Origin: Melioribacteraceae bacterium
Lineage (GTDB): Bacteria > Bacteroidota > Ignavibacteria > Ignavibacteriales > Melioribacteraceae
DNA length: 6,787 nucleotides
Direction of reading: 5' to 3'
Assembly (NCBI GenBank): GCA_027858595.1
Contig: JAQICK010000051.1
Coordinates: 1 to 6,787 of the forward strand
The position numbers and the translations under genes were made by a program. This document shows, in pieces, positions 1-5,856 of the stretch. The notes under the pieces are model-generated. The model saw only the letters and a program-made list of their open reading frames with translations. It was not told the DNA's origin and ran no database searches. The number at the start of each line of letters is the position of its first letter. Position 1 is the first letter of the stretch.

Positions 1-2488
1 CCCTAACACCTAACTCTATAAAATAAACATATAAATCAGCTGTGCTTAAATAGGTTTTAAAACTATTCTGAAAAGCTGGTTTATACTCTTTTATTACTTC
101 GTGCCTTACATACGGCGGATTTCCAATCACAACATCAAACCCACCACTATATTCAGTGCGGAAAGCATGTTCGAGTGTGCATGTTATGCCTGCAACTATT
201 TTTTCTAGTTCTTTGTTTTCGGGCAGTTCATGCTTTTTACGGTTATTGCGTATATAGCTTATTGCATTTCGTAGATATTCTTTATCCTTTATTTCGGACT
301 TTCCGAATTTCTGCGTCCATAGAGAGTTATATTTTTTCTTTTCCCTTTTCGAAGAGGAAAGATTCTCTACTTCCGACGAGGAGGAAGGAGAAGGCTCGTC
401 TTCTCTTGACAAGGGGACATGTCCCCTTGTTACGCTCGTAGCGAGAGTAGTAATACCTTTTTCGATATTATATTTTCTAGCAGTTACTGCCTTTATTTTT
501 CCTACTATTTTCGAGACTTCTTCTTTTTCGCATACGAGGAGCATATGCAGATGGTCGCCACAGATATTATATTCCAGGAAATATATCTCCTCGTTTTTCT
601 CTTTGCTTTCTTTTATTATTTCGGAAACTGCTTGAGAAATTACTATTTCATCCCGTTCCGATAGCCAGATTGGTTCACCGAGTTTTATGTGATTATCGAA
701 CATGCGTTGCGAATATCTGGAATTATGTGTTGCTGTAGTTATATGCCATGCTTGTTTTATCTTTTCCCTAAATATCTGTGGAAATTCTTTATTCCAATTA
801 AATGCTTTATCACCAGCAACTTCGGGGTCGTCAATTAAAGAGTTTCCACATTTAATATTGTTGTTTAGGTTAGAGAGCTTTCTATCCTTACGAGCAGTTC
901 GCAACCAAAGAGAGAGTTTTGCAATCTCTACAGATTCCTCATTAATATCCACGCCGTAAAGATTGTTTTCCAAAATAGATTTTTCTGTATCAAATAAACG
1001 CAATGGAGTGTTTGTAAGCTCGGCAATTATGTCATCAATACTTTTGTGCTCTGCAATTAAAAAGTTAAGAGCTTGGTTCAAAAACGCACCACTTCCACAA
1101 GCTGGATCAACAATTTTTAAAGTAAGCAACCACTCCTTATATTTTTCAAGAGTTTCAAAAAGCTTTTTCCCTTTCTCCGACAATGGGACGCGTCCTATTG
1201 AATTTTTGCCAGTTTTTTTATAAAAACTATTATCTATTTCAATTTCCAAAATCTCAAACTCTTTTCGTTTCTCTTTGCAAAGAGTTCCAACCGTGTTTTC
1301 AACTATGTATTGTGTAATATATTTGGGAGTATAAAAAACACCATCTTTTTTACGTTTGCTAGCCAAGGGGACATGTCCCCTTGTTGCGGCTGTTGCCGCT
1401 ATCTTAGCAGTAATTTCTTCAATCTCGTTTAACGAATGTTCAAAAATATGACCAAGAATATTCACATCAACTTCGGTATTAAAATCATATTCTGAGAGTT
1501 TCAACAAATCAGAAATTAAAATTTCATCATCAATTATTAAGTTGTCTAAAAGCTCATCTGGATAAAAAAGTCCACCGTTGTATGATGGAATTTTATCAGC
1601 TTCGGTTTTGCCTTTACGCCCAATATTCAGATAACCGAAATACTGTTTGTAGATTTCGTAAATGGCTTTGTAGGCGTCCAGCTCCTCTAACTTCTTAAAC
1701 GTGTCAATCACTCTTGTATTTGAGTTTGGTGGCAAAAGTCCACTATCTTCTGCAAACAGGATAAATAGGAAACGGTCTAAAAGTTTTTGCGATTTTTTGA
1801 ATAATGTTAATTTATCGTAGTCTGGATTATTTTTGATTAAATTCTCAAACAATTTCCTTTTGAAAATAGAATAATCTTTGTATAGTTCATTGGAAACATT
1901 CTCTTCATGAAACTTAGTTTCTGTCTTTAATTTAAGTGGTAAATCAGAAAAAATAGATTCAGAATTTAACAATAAATATAGTAATTCAAACTCATCTCTT
2001 TGCAACTTGATTAAATCAAACTCCTCATATTCATTTGCATAATCAATATAAAACTGCAACTTTTGGAAGTTTGAAATAATCACATATTTACAATCTGGTT
2101 GGTTGTGCTTATAACCAAACGCTTGCTCGGTTACTCTCTTTAAATCTTTTGTTTTTGTGGATTTTAACTCAATTACAGCAATTGCTTTATCTGCCAAAGG
2201 GACATGTCCCCTTGTAACAATTGCACCATCTGCTTTTTTGCTGTCGCCTTGATTTTTGAACTCACGTGCAAGATTGTAATTTTCATTTGGTTTTAATATG
2301 TAACCCAAAACATCAACAAAAATATCCCGCAAAAAACCGTATTGATATTCTTCCTCTTTTAGATTTTTAATCTCTTTAATTTTTGCTGAATTATAATTCT
2401 CTCTAAACTTTTGATATGCCTTTTCAACTTGCCCTTTGTCAAGATTTGCAAGATGCTTATTTACAACAGATTTTTGAAATATTGACAT
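1..2488 (-). CDS. Type IIG-like restriction-modification enzyme (Eco57I-family) with inserted RAYT-like domain, C-terminus off window
   Basis: This is one uninterrupted frame of 829 codons that runs off the left edge. It begins at the ATG at 2488-2486; an in-frame TAA at 2506-2504 excludes a longer form. Residues 1-190 look like a PD-(D/E)xK nuclease, with D87 in KKADGAI and E107-L-K109 in AVIELKST. A helical spacer follows (AEDSGLLPP, NGGLF). The N6-adenine methyltransferase has FYTP (385-388), SAM motif I DPACGSGAF (461-469), acidic D514 in LYGVDINEES, GNSLIDDP, then GGFDVVIGNPPYVR with NPPY at 790-793. Such single-chain enzymes bind a specific site, methylate adenine and cut nearby. The target-recognition domain would lie beyond the edge. 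Two oddities are a ~205-residue HUH transposase-like block at 577-781 and four in-frame palindromes. The gene follows ftsY after 176 nt on the same strand. Function is inferred from motifs; whether it still cuts is unknown. Confidence 0.9.
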   Translation of the reverse strand, partial: MSIFQKSVVNKHLANLDKGQVEKAYQKFRENYNSAKIKEIKNLKEEEYQYGFLRDIFVDVLGYILKPNENYNLAREFKNQGDSKKADGAIVTRGHVPLADKAIAVIELKSTKTKDLKRVTEQAFGYKHNQPDCKYVIISNFQKLQFYIDYANEYEEFDLIKLQRDEFELLYLLLNSESIFSDLPLKLKTETKFHEENVSNELYKDYSIFKRKLFENLIKNNPDYDKLTLFKKSQKLLDRFLFILFAEDSGLLPPNSNTRVIDTFKKLEELDAYKAIYEIYKQYFGYLNIGRKGKTEADKIPSYNGGLFYPDELLDNLIIDDEILISDLLKLSEYDFNTEVDVNILGHIFEHSLNEIEEITAKIAATAATRGHVPLASKRKKDGVFYTPKYITQYIVENTVGTLCKEKRKEFEILEIEIDNSFYKKTGKNSIGRVPLSEKGKKLFETLEKYKEWLLTLKIVDPACGSGAFLNQALNFLIAEHKSIDDIIAELTNTPLRLFDTEKSILENNLYGVDINEESVEIAKLSLWLRTARKDRKLSNLNNNIKCGNSLIDDPEVAGDKAFNWNKEFPQIFREKIKQAWHITTATHNSRYSQRMFDNHIKLGEPIWLSERDEIVISQAVSEIIKESKEKNEEIYFLEYNICGDHLHMLLVCEKEEVSKIVGKIKAVTARKYNIEKGITTLATSVTRGHVPLSREDEPSPSSSSEVENLSSSKREKKKYNSLWTQKFGKSEIKDKEYLRNAISYIRNNRKKHELPENKELEKIVAGITCTLEHAFRTEYSGGFDVVIGNPPYVRHEVIKEYKPAFQNSFKTYLSTADLYVYFIELGVR
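341..400. repeat. Cluster of imperfect inverted repeats in the RAYT linker
   Basis: Two further inverted repeats lie next to palindrome copy 1. One is an imperfect palindrome at 341-360 centred on TTCGAA, with seven Watson-Crick pairs, one wobble and one mismatch over the inner nine positions. The other is GACGAG (375-380) facing CTCGTC (395-400) across 14 bases. They encode the Ser/Glu/Lys-rich linker (residues 694-719) between the two catalytic parts of the RAYT-like domain. They may be decayed palindromes or low-complexity sequence. Confidence 0.4.
409..430. repeat. REP-like palindrome, copy 1 (22 bp, perfect)
   Basis: This is a perfect 22-bp palindrome with core AAGGGGACATGTCCCCTT and one extra A-C/G-T base pair on each side of the core pairs. 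It lies inside the RAYT-like domain, in the linker between the HLH motif and Tyr745. On the minus strand it is read as T687-R-G-H-V-P-L693. A smaller inverted repeat (CGCT-cgt-AGCG, 433-443) follows directly, giving a double-hairpin outline like that of REP elements. Confidence 0.9.
433..443. repeat. Short inverted repeat beside palindrome copy 1
   Basis: CGCT and AGCG pair around a CGT loop, two bases from palindrome copy 1. An alternative pairing, CTCG (435-438) with CGAG (442-445), overlaps it. The position relative to the main palindrome is the same as for the hairpin next to copy 2, although the sequence differs. The stem is only 4 bp, so by itself it is weak. Confidence 0.4.
1181..1200. 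repeat. REP-like palindrome, diverged copy 4 (20 bp)
   Basis: This is a diverged relative of the same palindrome, CAATGGGACGCGTCCTATTG. It differs from the consensus at five of twenty positions. Four of these form two compensatory pairs (position 4 with 17, and the central AT changed to GC), and the fifth leaves a G-T wobble, so the hairpin is kept. It is read as S430-I-G-R-V-P-L436, in the same frame as the other copies, between FYTP and DPACGSG of the methylase. Its membership of the family is inferred from frame, length and symmetry. Confidence 0.65.
1364..1383. repeat. REP-like palindrome, copy 2 (20 bp, perfect)
   Basis: This is a perfect 20-bp palindrome whose 18-bp core is identical to copy 1. 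It is read as T369-R-G-H-V-P-L375 just before KRKKDGVFYTP of the methylase, a loop-like Ala/Lys-rich stretch that should tolerate length change. A second hairpin (GCGGC-tgtt-GCCGC, 1386-1399) follows after two bases. Its centre lies 954 nt from copy 1 and 831 nt from copy 3, both multiples of three. Confidence 0.9.
1386..1399. repeat. Short inverted repeat beside palindrome copy 2
   Basis: GCGGC and GCCGC form a 5-bp perfect stem around a TGTT loop, two bases from palindrome copy 2. On the minus strand it encodes part of an Ala-rich stretch (AATAA). The GC-only stem stands out in this AT-rich gene. It may be the second half of a REP-like unit, or simply alanine codons that happen to pair. Confidence 0.5.
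2195..2214. repeat. REP-like palindrome, copy 3 (20 bp, one mismatch)
   Basis: This 20-bp palindrome has a single mismatched pair (A2198 against C2211) and is otherwise identical to copies 1 and 2. It is read as T92-R-G-H-V-P-L98. It lies between D87 and E107-L-K109, the presumed metal-binding residues of the N-terminal nuclease, where it would extend the turn between the two catalytic strands. Confidence 0.88.
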
Positions 2489-2664
2489 ATAAATTAGATG
2501 TTTTTAATAATGCTAAAAATACAAATAATTTTGGAGTATTTATAAATTTATTTTGCCCAAATTATTTTTGATATTTGCTTTTTTACCTCTTTGCTATGCT
2601 ATACTTTTAAAATGATAATTTTGCAGAGTACAAAATTAAACAAAAAGGTTAATCACTAATAACT
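2489..2664. other. Intergenic spacer between ftsY and the restriction enzyme gene
   Basis: These 176 very AT-rich bases separate the housekeeping string from the restriction-modification gene. No convincing terminator (GC stem plus T-run) for ftsY is visible on the minus strand, and no clear promoter for the downstream gene. A single TAnnTTTG-like box on the minus strand (2638-2631) has no properly spaced TTTG upstream. It is probably the junction between core and accessory DNA. Confidence 0.5.
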
Positions 2665-3597
2665 TTAACTAAACAACGCCTCAATAAACACTTTAGAATC
2701 GAAATCTTGAAGGTCATCAATACCTTCACCAACACCGATATATTTTATAGGAATTTTTTGCTCCGCAGAAATTTGGAATATAACTCCACCCTTTGCAGTT
2801 CCATCTAATTTAGTAACAATTAAGCCAGTTAAATTGGTAGATTTTGAAAATTCTTTAGCCTGAACAAGTGCGTTTTGCCCAGAATTTCCGTCAAGCACTA
2901 AGAATACTTCGTTGGGAGCGTGAGGAATTACTTTAGAAATTACAGCACGGATTTTCTCCAATTCTTTCATTAAATTAGACTTTGTGTGTAATCTTCCTGC
3001 AGTATCAATTAATACAACATCAATATTTTGAGTTTTTGCTTGCTCTAAAGATTCGAATACTACGGAGGAAGGATCTGCTCCGCTCTCCTTTTGCAATATA
3101 TCAACTCCAGCACGTTTTGCCCATATTTCAAGTTGCTCATTTGCAGCTGCACGGAAAGTATCAGCAGAAGCTATTAAAACGCTTAATCCAGCCTTTTTAT
3201 AATTGTGTGCAAGCTTACCAATTGTAGTTGTTTTACCTGCTCCATTTACACCAACAACAAGAACAACATGCGGCTTTTTATCGCCAATTTCGTAAGGACT
3301 TGAAGAAGTATTCTCATCTTCCACAAGGACCTCACTCAATTCATTTTGAATTATTTGAGTGATGTTAATCTTTGATCTATCACTTTCGTAATATAACTCA
3401 ACTCTAGTATTTTCAATGATTTTCATTGCAGTATCTGCACCGATATCACTTGTAATTAGCAATTCTTCTAATTCATCAAGAATGCTCTCATCAATAACAG
3501 CTTTTGTGCTTACTGCCTCTTTAATTCCATCAAAGAGTTTGGTTTTTGTCTTTGAAAGACCATTTTTTAATTTATCTAAATTGAAATTCTTAAACAT
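2665..3597 (-). CDS. ftsY: Signal recognition particle receptor FtsY
   Basis: The 310-residue protein is the SRP-receptor GTPase, which docks ribosome-SRP complexes at the inner membrane for co-translational insertion of membrane proteins. Residues 1-90 form the helical N domain. The G domain shows all expected motifs: P-loop GVNGAGKT (116-123) followed by TTIGKLA, DTFRAAA (146-152), DTAGR (198-202), TKLDGTAKGG (262-271) and the C-terminal GVGEGIDDLQDFD (288-300). DGNSGQNA stands where DAxxGQNA is usual, a mild variation. The long acidic N-terminal region of the E. coli protein is missing, as in many short bacterial FtsY proteins. Ffh is excluded because there is no Met-rich M domain and the protein ends just after the G domain. 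The start overlaps the preceding gene by 8 nt, implying translational coupling. No Shine-Dalgarno sequence is evident. Confidence 0.96.
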   Translation of the reverse strand: MFKNFNLDKLKNGLSKTKTKLFDGIKEAVSTKAVIDESILDELEELLITSDIGADTAMKIIENTRVELYYESDRSKINITQIIQNELSEVLVEDENTSSSPYEIGDKKPHVVLVVGVNGAGKTTTIGKLAHNYKKAGLSVLIASADTFRAAANEQLEIWAKRAGVDILQKESGADPSSVVFESLEQAKTQNIDVVLIDTAGRLHTKSNLMKELEKIRAVISKVIPHAPNEVFLVLDGNSGQNALVQAKEFSKSTNLTGLIVTKLDGTAKGGVIFQISAEQKIPIKYIGVGEGIDDLQDFDSKVFIEALFS

Positions 3598-4186
3598 TAT
3601 TGTGCTCTTTTACCCATTTAATATTTTCGTATGCTCTAACTCCATATCCAATAACGGAAGCAAAGCTTAAAAATATGCTTTGATACAACAAATAATTATA
3701 AAGCCACTCTATTTTTGCTGCTCCGCCAACAACTCCAAGTAAAAATACCGCAATTGATGCAACAGTAATTTTTCCAAGTAAATTTGATGGGAGCACTTTT
3801 CCAATAAATTTTGATACAAATATACCGCCGACAAAAATAATTACATCTCGCAAAATAATTATCCAAAAATAAAAAGCTGGAATTTCTTCCATCCAAAATA
3901 ATTGAAAAACTATCATCATTACATAAACTTTATCTGCAAGAGGATCTATTATTTTACCAAGTTCTGTAATTTGATTCAATTTGCGTGCAACAAAGCCATC
4001 TAATAAATCAGTAAGATATGCTCCCAGAAAAAATAGAATTACAATTATTCTATAAGATTCTATTTCGTTAATCTGAGATAAAAAATATGCCGTAGGAAAA
4101 ACGAGCAACATTCTAGAAACACTAATTAAATTAGATGCTTTGAATATTTCTTTGTAATAAATTTTCATAGAGGGTATAGACTTCAT
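3590..4186 (-). CDS. pgsA: CDP-alcohol phosphatidyltransferase, probably phosphatidylglycerophosphate synthase
   Basis: The 198-residue integral membrane enzyme carries the complete CDP-alcohol phosphotransferase signature D-x2-DG-x2-AR-x8-G-x3-D-x3-D, at D60, D63, G64, A67, R68, G77, D81 and D85. The four Asp residues bind metal ions and the CDP-diacylglycerol headgroup. Hydrophobic stretches at about 20-37, 47-60, 87-99, 104-124, 139-155 and 164-182 fit the usual six membrane helices. NLISVSRMLLVFP near the N-terminus and the LLGKIT segment after helix 4 resemble PgsA, which makes phosphatidylglycerophosphate from CDP-diacylglycerol and glycerol-3-phosphate. Other family members with a different acceptor alcohol cannot be excluded, so the symbol is less certain than the family. 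An internal Met7 (4168) is an alternative start; Met1 is preferred for its A-rich leader. The gene ends inside the start of ftsY. Confidence 0.8.
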   Translation of the reverse strand: MKSIPSMKIYYKEIFKASNLISVSRMLLVFPTAYFLSQINEIESYRIIVILFFLGAYLTDLLDGFVARKLNQITELGKIIDPLADKVYVMMIVFQLFWMEEIPAFYFWIIILRDVIIFVGGIFVSKFIGKVLPSNLLGKITVASIAVFLLGVVGGAAKIEWLYNYLLYQSIFLSFASVIGYGVRAYENIKWVKEHNNV

Positions 4187-4269
4187 TAAATGTTTTTTGT
4201 ATTTTATTGTTTAATAATAAGTTAGACGCTTTTCTTTGCCAAATTATATATACGGTAACATTTACTTTT
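4187..4269. other. Spacer between purF and the phosphatidyltransferase gene
   Basis: These 83 bases are AT-rich. On the minus strand they contain a TAATTTG string close to, but one base short of, the Bacteroidota TAnnTTTG box. I see no stable hairpin with a T-run, so read-through from purF is likely. No small gene is supported. Confidence 0.35.
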
Positions 4270-5742
4270 TTACTCTTCTAAATCCTTAACGGGAATAGGA
4301 TATTTTCCTGTAAAACAGGCCGTACAAAAATCAATGGGAGAATGATCAACCATAGAGTTCAATAATTCATCCTCAGTCATATAATCTAAACTATCAACTC
4401 CAAGATGCTCCCTAATTTTTTCAATACTTTCAAATCTGTTGGCAATTAATTCTTCCTTTGATGGAAAATCCATTCCATAATAACATGGATTATAAATTGG
4501 TGGCGAAGTAATTCTTATGTGAATTGATTTAGGGTTAGCTTCTTTTATAAGATTAACCAACTGTTTCATCGTAGTTCCACGAACTATAGAATCGTCGATA
4601 AGCACAATAGTTTTATTTTCAATAACTCCCTTTACCGTATTAAACTTAATTTTAACACCAATTTCTCTCTTCTTTTGGGCAGGAAGAATAAATGTTCTTC
4701 CAATATAATGACTTCTAATTAATCCAATTTCTAATTTGGATGGAATTCCAAGCTTCTCTAATTGATTTTGATACCCAATTGCAGCAGTATTAGAGCTATC
4801 TGGAACACCCATTACAATAACTTTGCCGCCATCAGTATCTGTTACAGGATGATTAAGGGCTAAATTCTTTCCTAATTTTCGTCTTATTTTATCAACATTT
4901 GCACCAAAAATTTGACTATCTGGACGTGAAAAATATATATATTCAAAAACACAATGTTTTACGCTATCTTTCTTTTCAAGTTTATACGATTTTAAAGGAT
5001 GTCCATTTTTAGTTGACTTATCAATTACTAAAATCTCACCAGGTTCAACATCTCTAATATATTTTGCCGAATTTATATCTAATGCACAAGTTTCTGATGT
5101 AATTATATAGGAATCCCCTTTTTTGCCCAAACATAGTGGACGAACACCATTTATGTCACGTGCTCCTATTAGCTTATCATCTGTCATTATTAATAAGCTA
5201 AATGCTCCCTCTAGAGCTTCAATAGCTTCTCTAATTTGGTCAATTTGGCTTACTTTCTTAGAGCGTGCAATTAAATGCAAAACTACTTCAGAATCACTAG
5301 TTGTTTGGAAAATTGCACCATCATTTTCAAGTTCTTTACGTAAAAATTTAGCGTTTGTAAAATTTCCATTATGAGCAATAGATAAGTTTCCATTCCTATA
5401 ATTAACAACAAAAGGTTGGATGTTATTTCTTGAATCGGATGAACCAAATGTGGAATACCTATTATGTCCAATTGACATTTTGCAATTTGAGTCATCGGTT
5501 AACATGTCGCCAGTCGAAAAGACATCCGCGACTAGTCCAAAGCCCTTATGAATCCTAAATTGACTATTTCCATCAATGTTTTTTGATGCTTTAACAATTC
5601 CACTTGCTTCCTGACCGCGATGTTGTAAAGCGTGTAAACCAAAATAAGTTGTTAAAGGTAAATCATTTTCATCACCTTCTATACCAAAAACGCCACAATT
5701 GCATGTTGGTTTATCTGTAGAAAAGTCTATTTTTTTATTCAT
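4270..5742 (-). CDS. purF: Amidophosphoribosyltransferase (glutamine PRPP amidotransferase)
   Basis: The 490-residue enzyme transfers the amide nitrogen of glutamine to PRPP, giving 5-phosphoribosylamine, the first committed step of purine synthesis in the cytoplasm. Residues 1-15 look like a propeptide removed to expose the catalytic Cys16 (CGVFGI). The Ntn-hydrolase domain continues with LQHRGQEASGI, GHNRYST and AHNGN. The phosphoribosyltransferase domain has the PRPP loop VLIDDSIVRGTT (380-391). Four cysteines match the iron-sulfur ligands of the B. subtilis-type enzyme: C264 (HCVFEYIYFSRPDS), C420 (NPCYYG), C473 and C476 (DFCTACFTG). It is therefore probably the oxygen-labile Fe-S form, in contrast to the E. 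coli form, which lacks the cluster. It starts 35 nt after tRNA-Pro with no visible promoter or Shine-Dalgarno sequence in between, and 83 nt separate it from the next gene. Confidence 0.97.
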   Translation of the reverse strand: MNKKIDFSTDKPTCNCGVFGIEGDENDLPLTTYFGLHALQHRGQEASGIVKASKNIDGNSQFRIHKGFGLVADVFSTGDMLTDDSNCKMSIGHNRYSTFGSSDSRNNIQPFVVNYRNGNLSIAHNGNFTNAKFLRKELENDGAIFQTTSDSEVVLHLIARSKKVSQIDQIREAIEALEGAFSLLIMTDDKLIGARDINGVRPLCLGKKGDSYIITSETCALDINSAKYIRDVEPGEILVIDKSTKNGHPLKSYKLEKKDSVKHCVFEYIYFSRPDSQIFGANVDKIRRKLGKNLALNHPVTDTDGGKVIVMGVPDSSNTAAIGYQNQLEKLGIPSKLEIGLIRSHYIGRTFILPAQKKREIGVKIKFNTVKGVIENKTIVLIDDSIVRGTTMKQLVNLIKEANPKSIHIRITSPPIYNPCYYGMDFPSKEELIANRFESIEKIREHLGVDSLDYMTEDELLNSMVDHSPIDFCTACFTGKYPIPVKDLEE

Positions 5743-5777
5743 TTATTTTAATAATTTTAGATTTTGGGCAAATAGTG

Positions 5778-5851
5778 TCGGAACGGCGGGATTTGAACCC
5801 GCGACCACACGGCCCCCAGCCGTGTACGCTACCGGACTGCGCCACGTTCCG
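5778..5851 (-). tRNA. tRNA-Pro (anticodon GGG)
   Basis: The minus strand folds into a full cloverleaf: acceptor CGGAACG/CGTTCCG, D stem GCGC/GCGT, anticodon stem CACGG/CCGTG around loop CTGGGGG (anticodon GGG, reading CCC/CCU), a 5-nt variable loop and T stem GCGGG/CCCGC around TTCAAAT. The discriminator is A, as expected for bacterial tRNA-Pro. The 3' CCA is not encoded (ACACTA follows), so it must be added after transcription. The gene starts 5 nt after the stop codon of the MerR-type gene and ends 35 nt before purF, so it is probably cut from a shared transcript. Confidence 0.97.
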
Positions 5852-5856
5852 ATTAA

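Larger units (their letters stand above)
146..760 (-). mobile_element. RAYT/IS200-like Y1-HUH transposase domain embedded in the methylase frame
   Basis: Residues 577-781 of the restriction enzyme do not belong to the methylase fold. They begin with AWHITTATHNSR (580-591), like the first strand of RAYT proteins, which often read YHITxRT. The histidine motif is CGDHLHMLLV with H646 and H648, matching the NHVHLLI type. A Lys/Ala-rich helix follows (KIVGKIKAVTARKYN), then a linker with a palindrome and a Ser-rich stretch (694-719). Next comes SLWTQKFGKSEI and NAISYIRNNRKKHEL, where Y745 fits the catalytic Tyr helix (YIxxNP type). Family knowledge: Y1-HUH enzymes nick single-stranded DNA through this Tyr, and RAYTs act on REP hairpins. 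The residues before it (FPQIFREK) and after it (GGFDVVIGNPPY) would join into an ordinary methylase. Ile codons also shift, to ATA in 14 of 19. Boundaries are good to roughly 5 residues. Activity is unproven. Confidence 0.8.

Noticed and set aside
409..430. Palindrome as the recognition site of the enzyme itself
   Set aside because: The target-recognition domain is outside the window and type IIG enzymes usually recognise asymmetric sites. Nothing in the sequence links the two.
175..1223. Four small plus-strand open frames
   Set aside because: They are antisense shadows of the long minus-strand restriction enzyme frame; their proteins are hydrophobic or low-complexity with no recognisable domain.
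409..2214. CRISPR array or phage operator array
   Set aside because: Only four copies exist, at irregular spacings of 183-831 bp, inside a coding frame and with unrelated coding sequence between them. This fits neither spacer-repeat structure nor clustered operators.
1..2488. Idea that the restriction enzyme gene is a pseudogene broken by the insertion and repeats
   Set aside because: Codon-by-codon reading from 2488 to 2 shows no stop or frameshift, and the nuclease, SAM-binding, NPPY, HLH and Tyr residues are all present.
2553..2587. CAAAT/ATTTG hairpin followed by a T-run as a terminator
   Set aside because: The stem is five A/T-rich base pairs with a 10-nt loop, and the T-run lies on the plus strand, where no gene ends.
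2631..2638. TAnnTTTG-type promoter box on the minus strand before the restriction enzyme gene
   Set aside because: There is no TTTG at the expected upstream distance, and it lies about 140 bp from the start codon. In such AT-rich DNA the match is easily chance.
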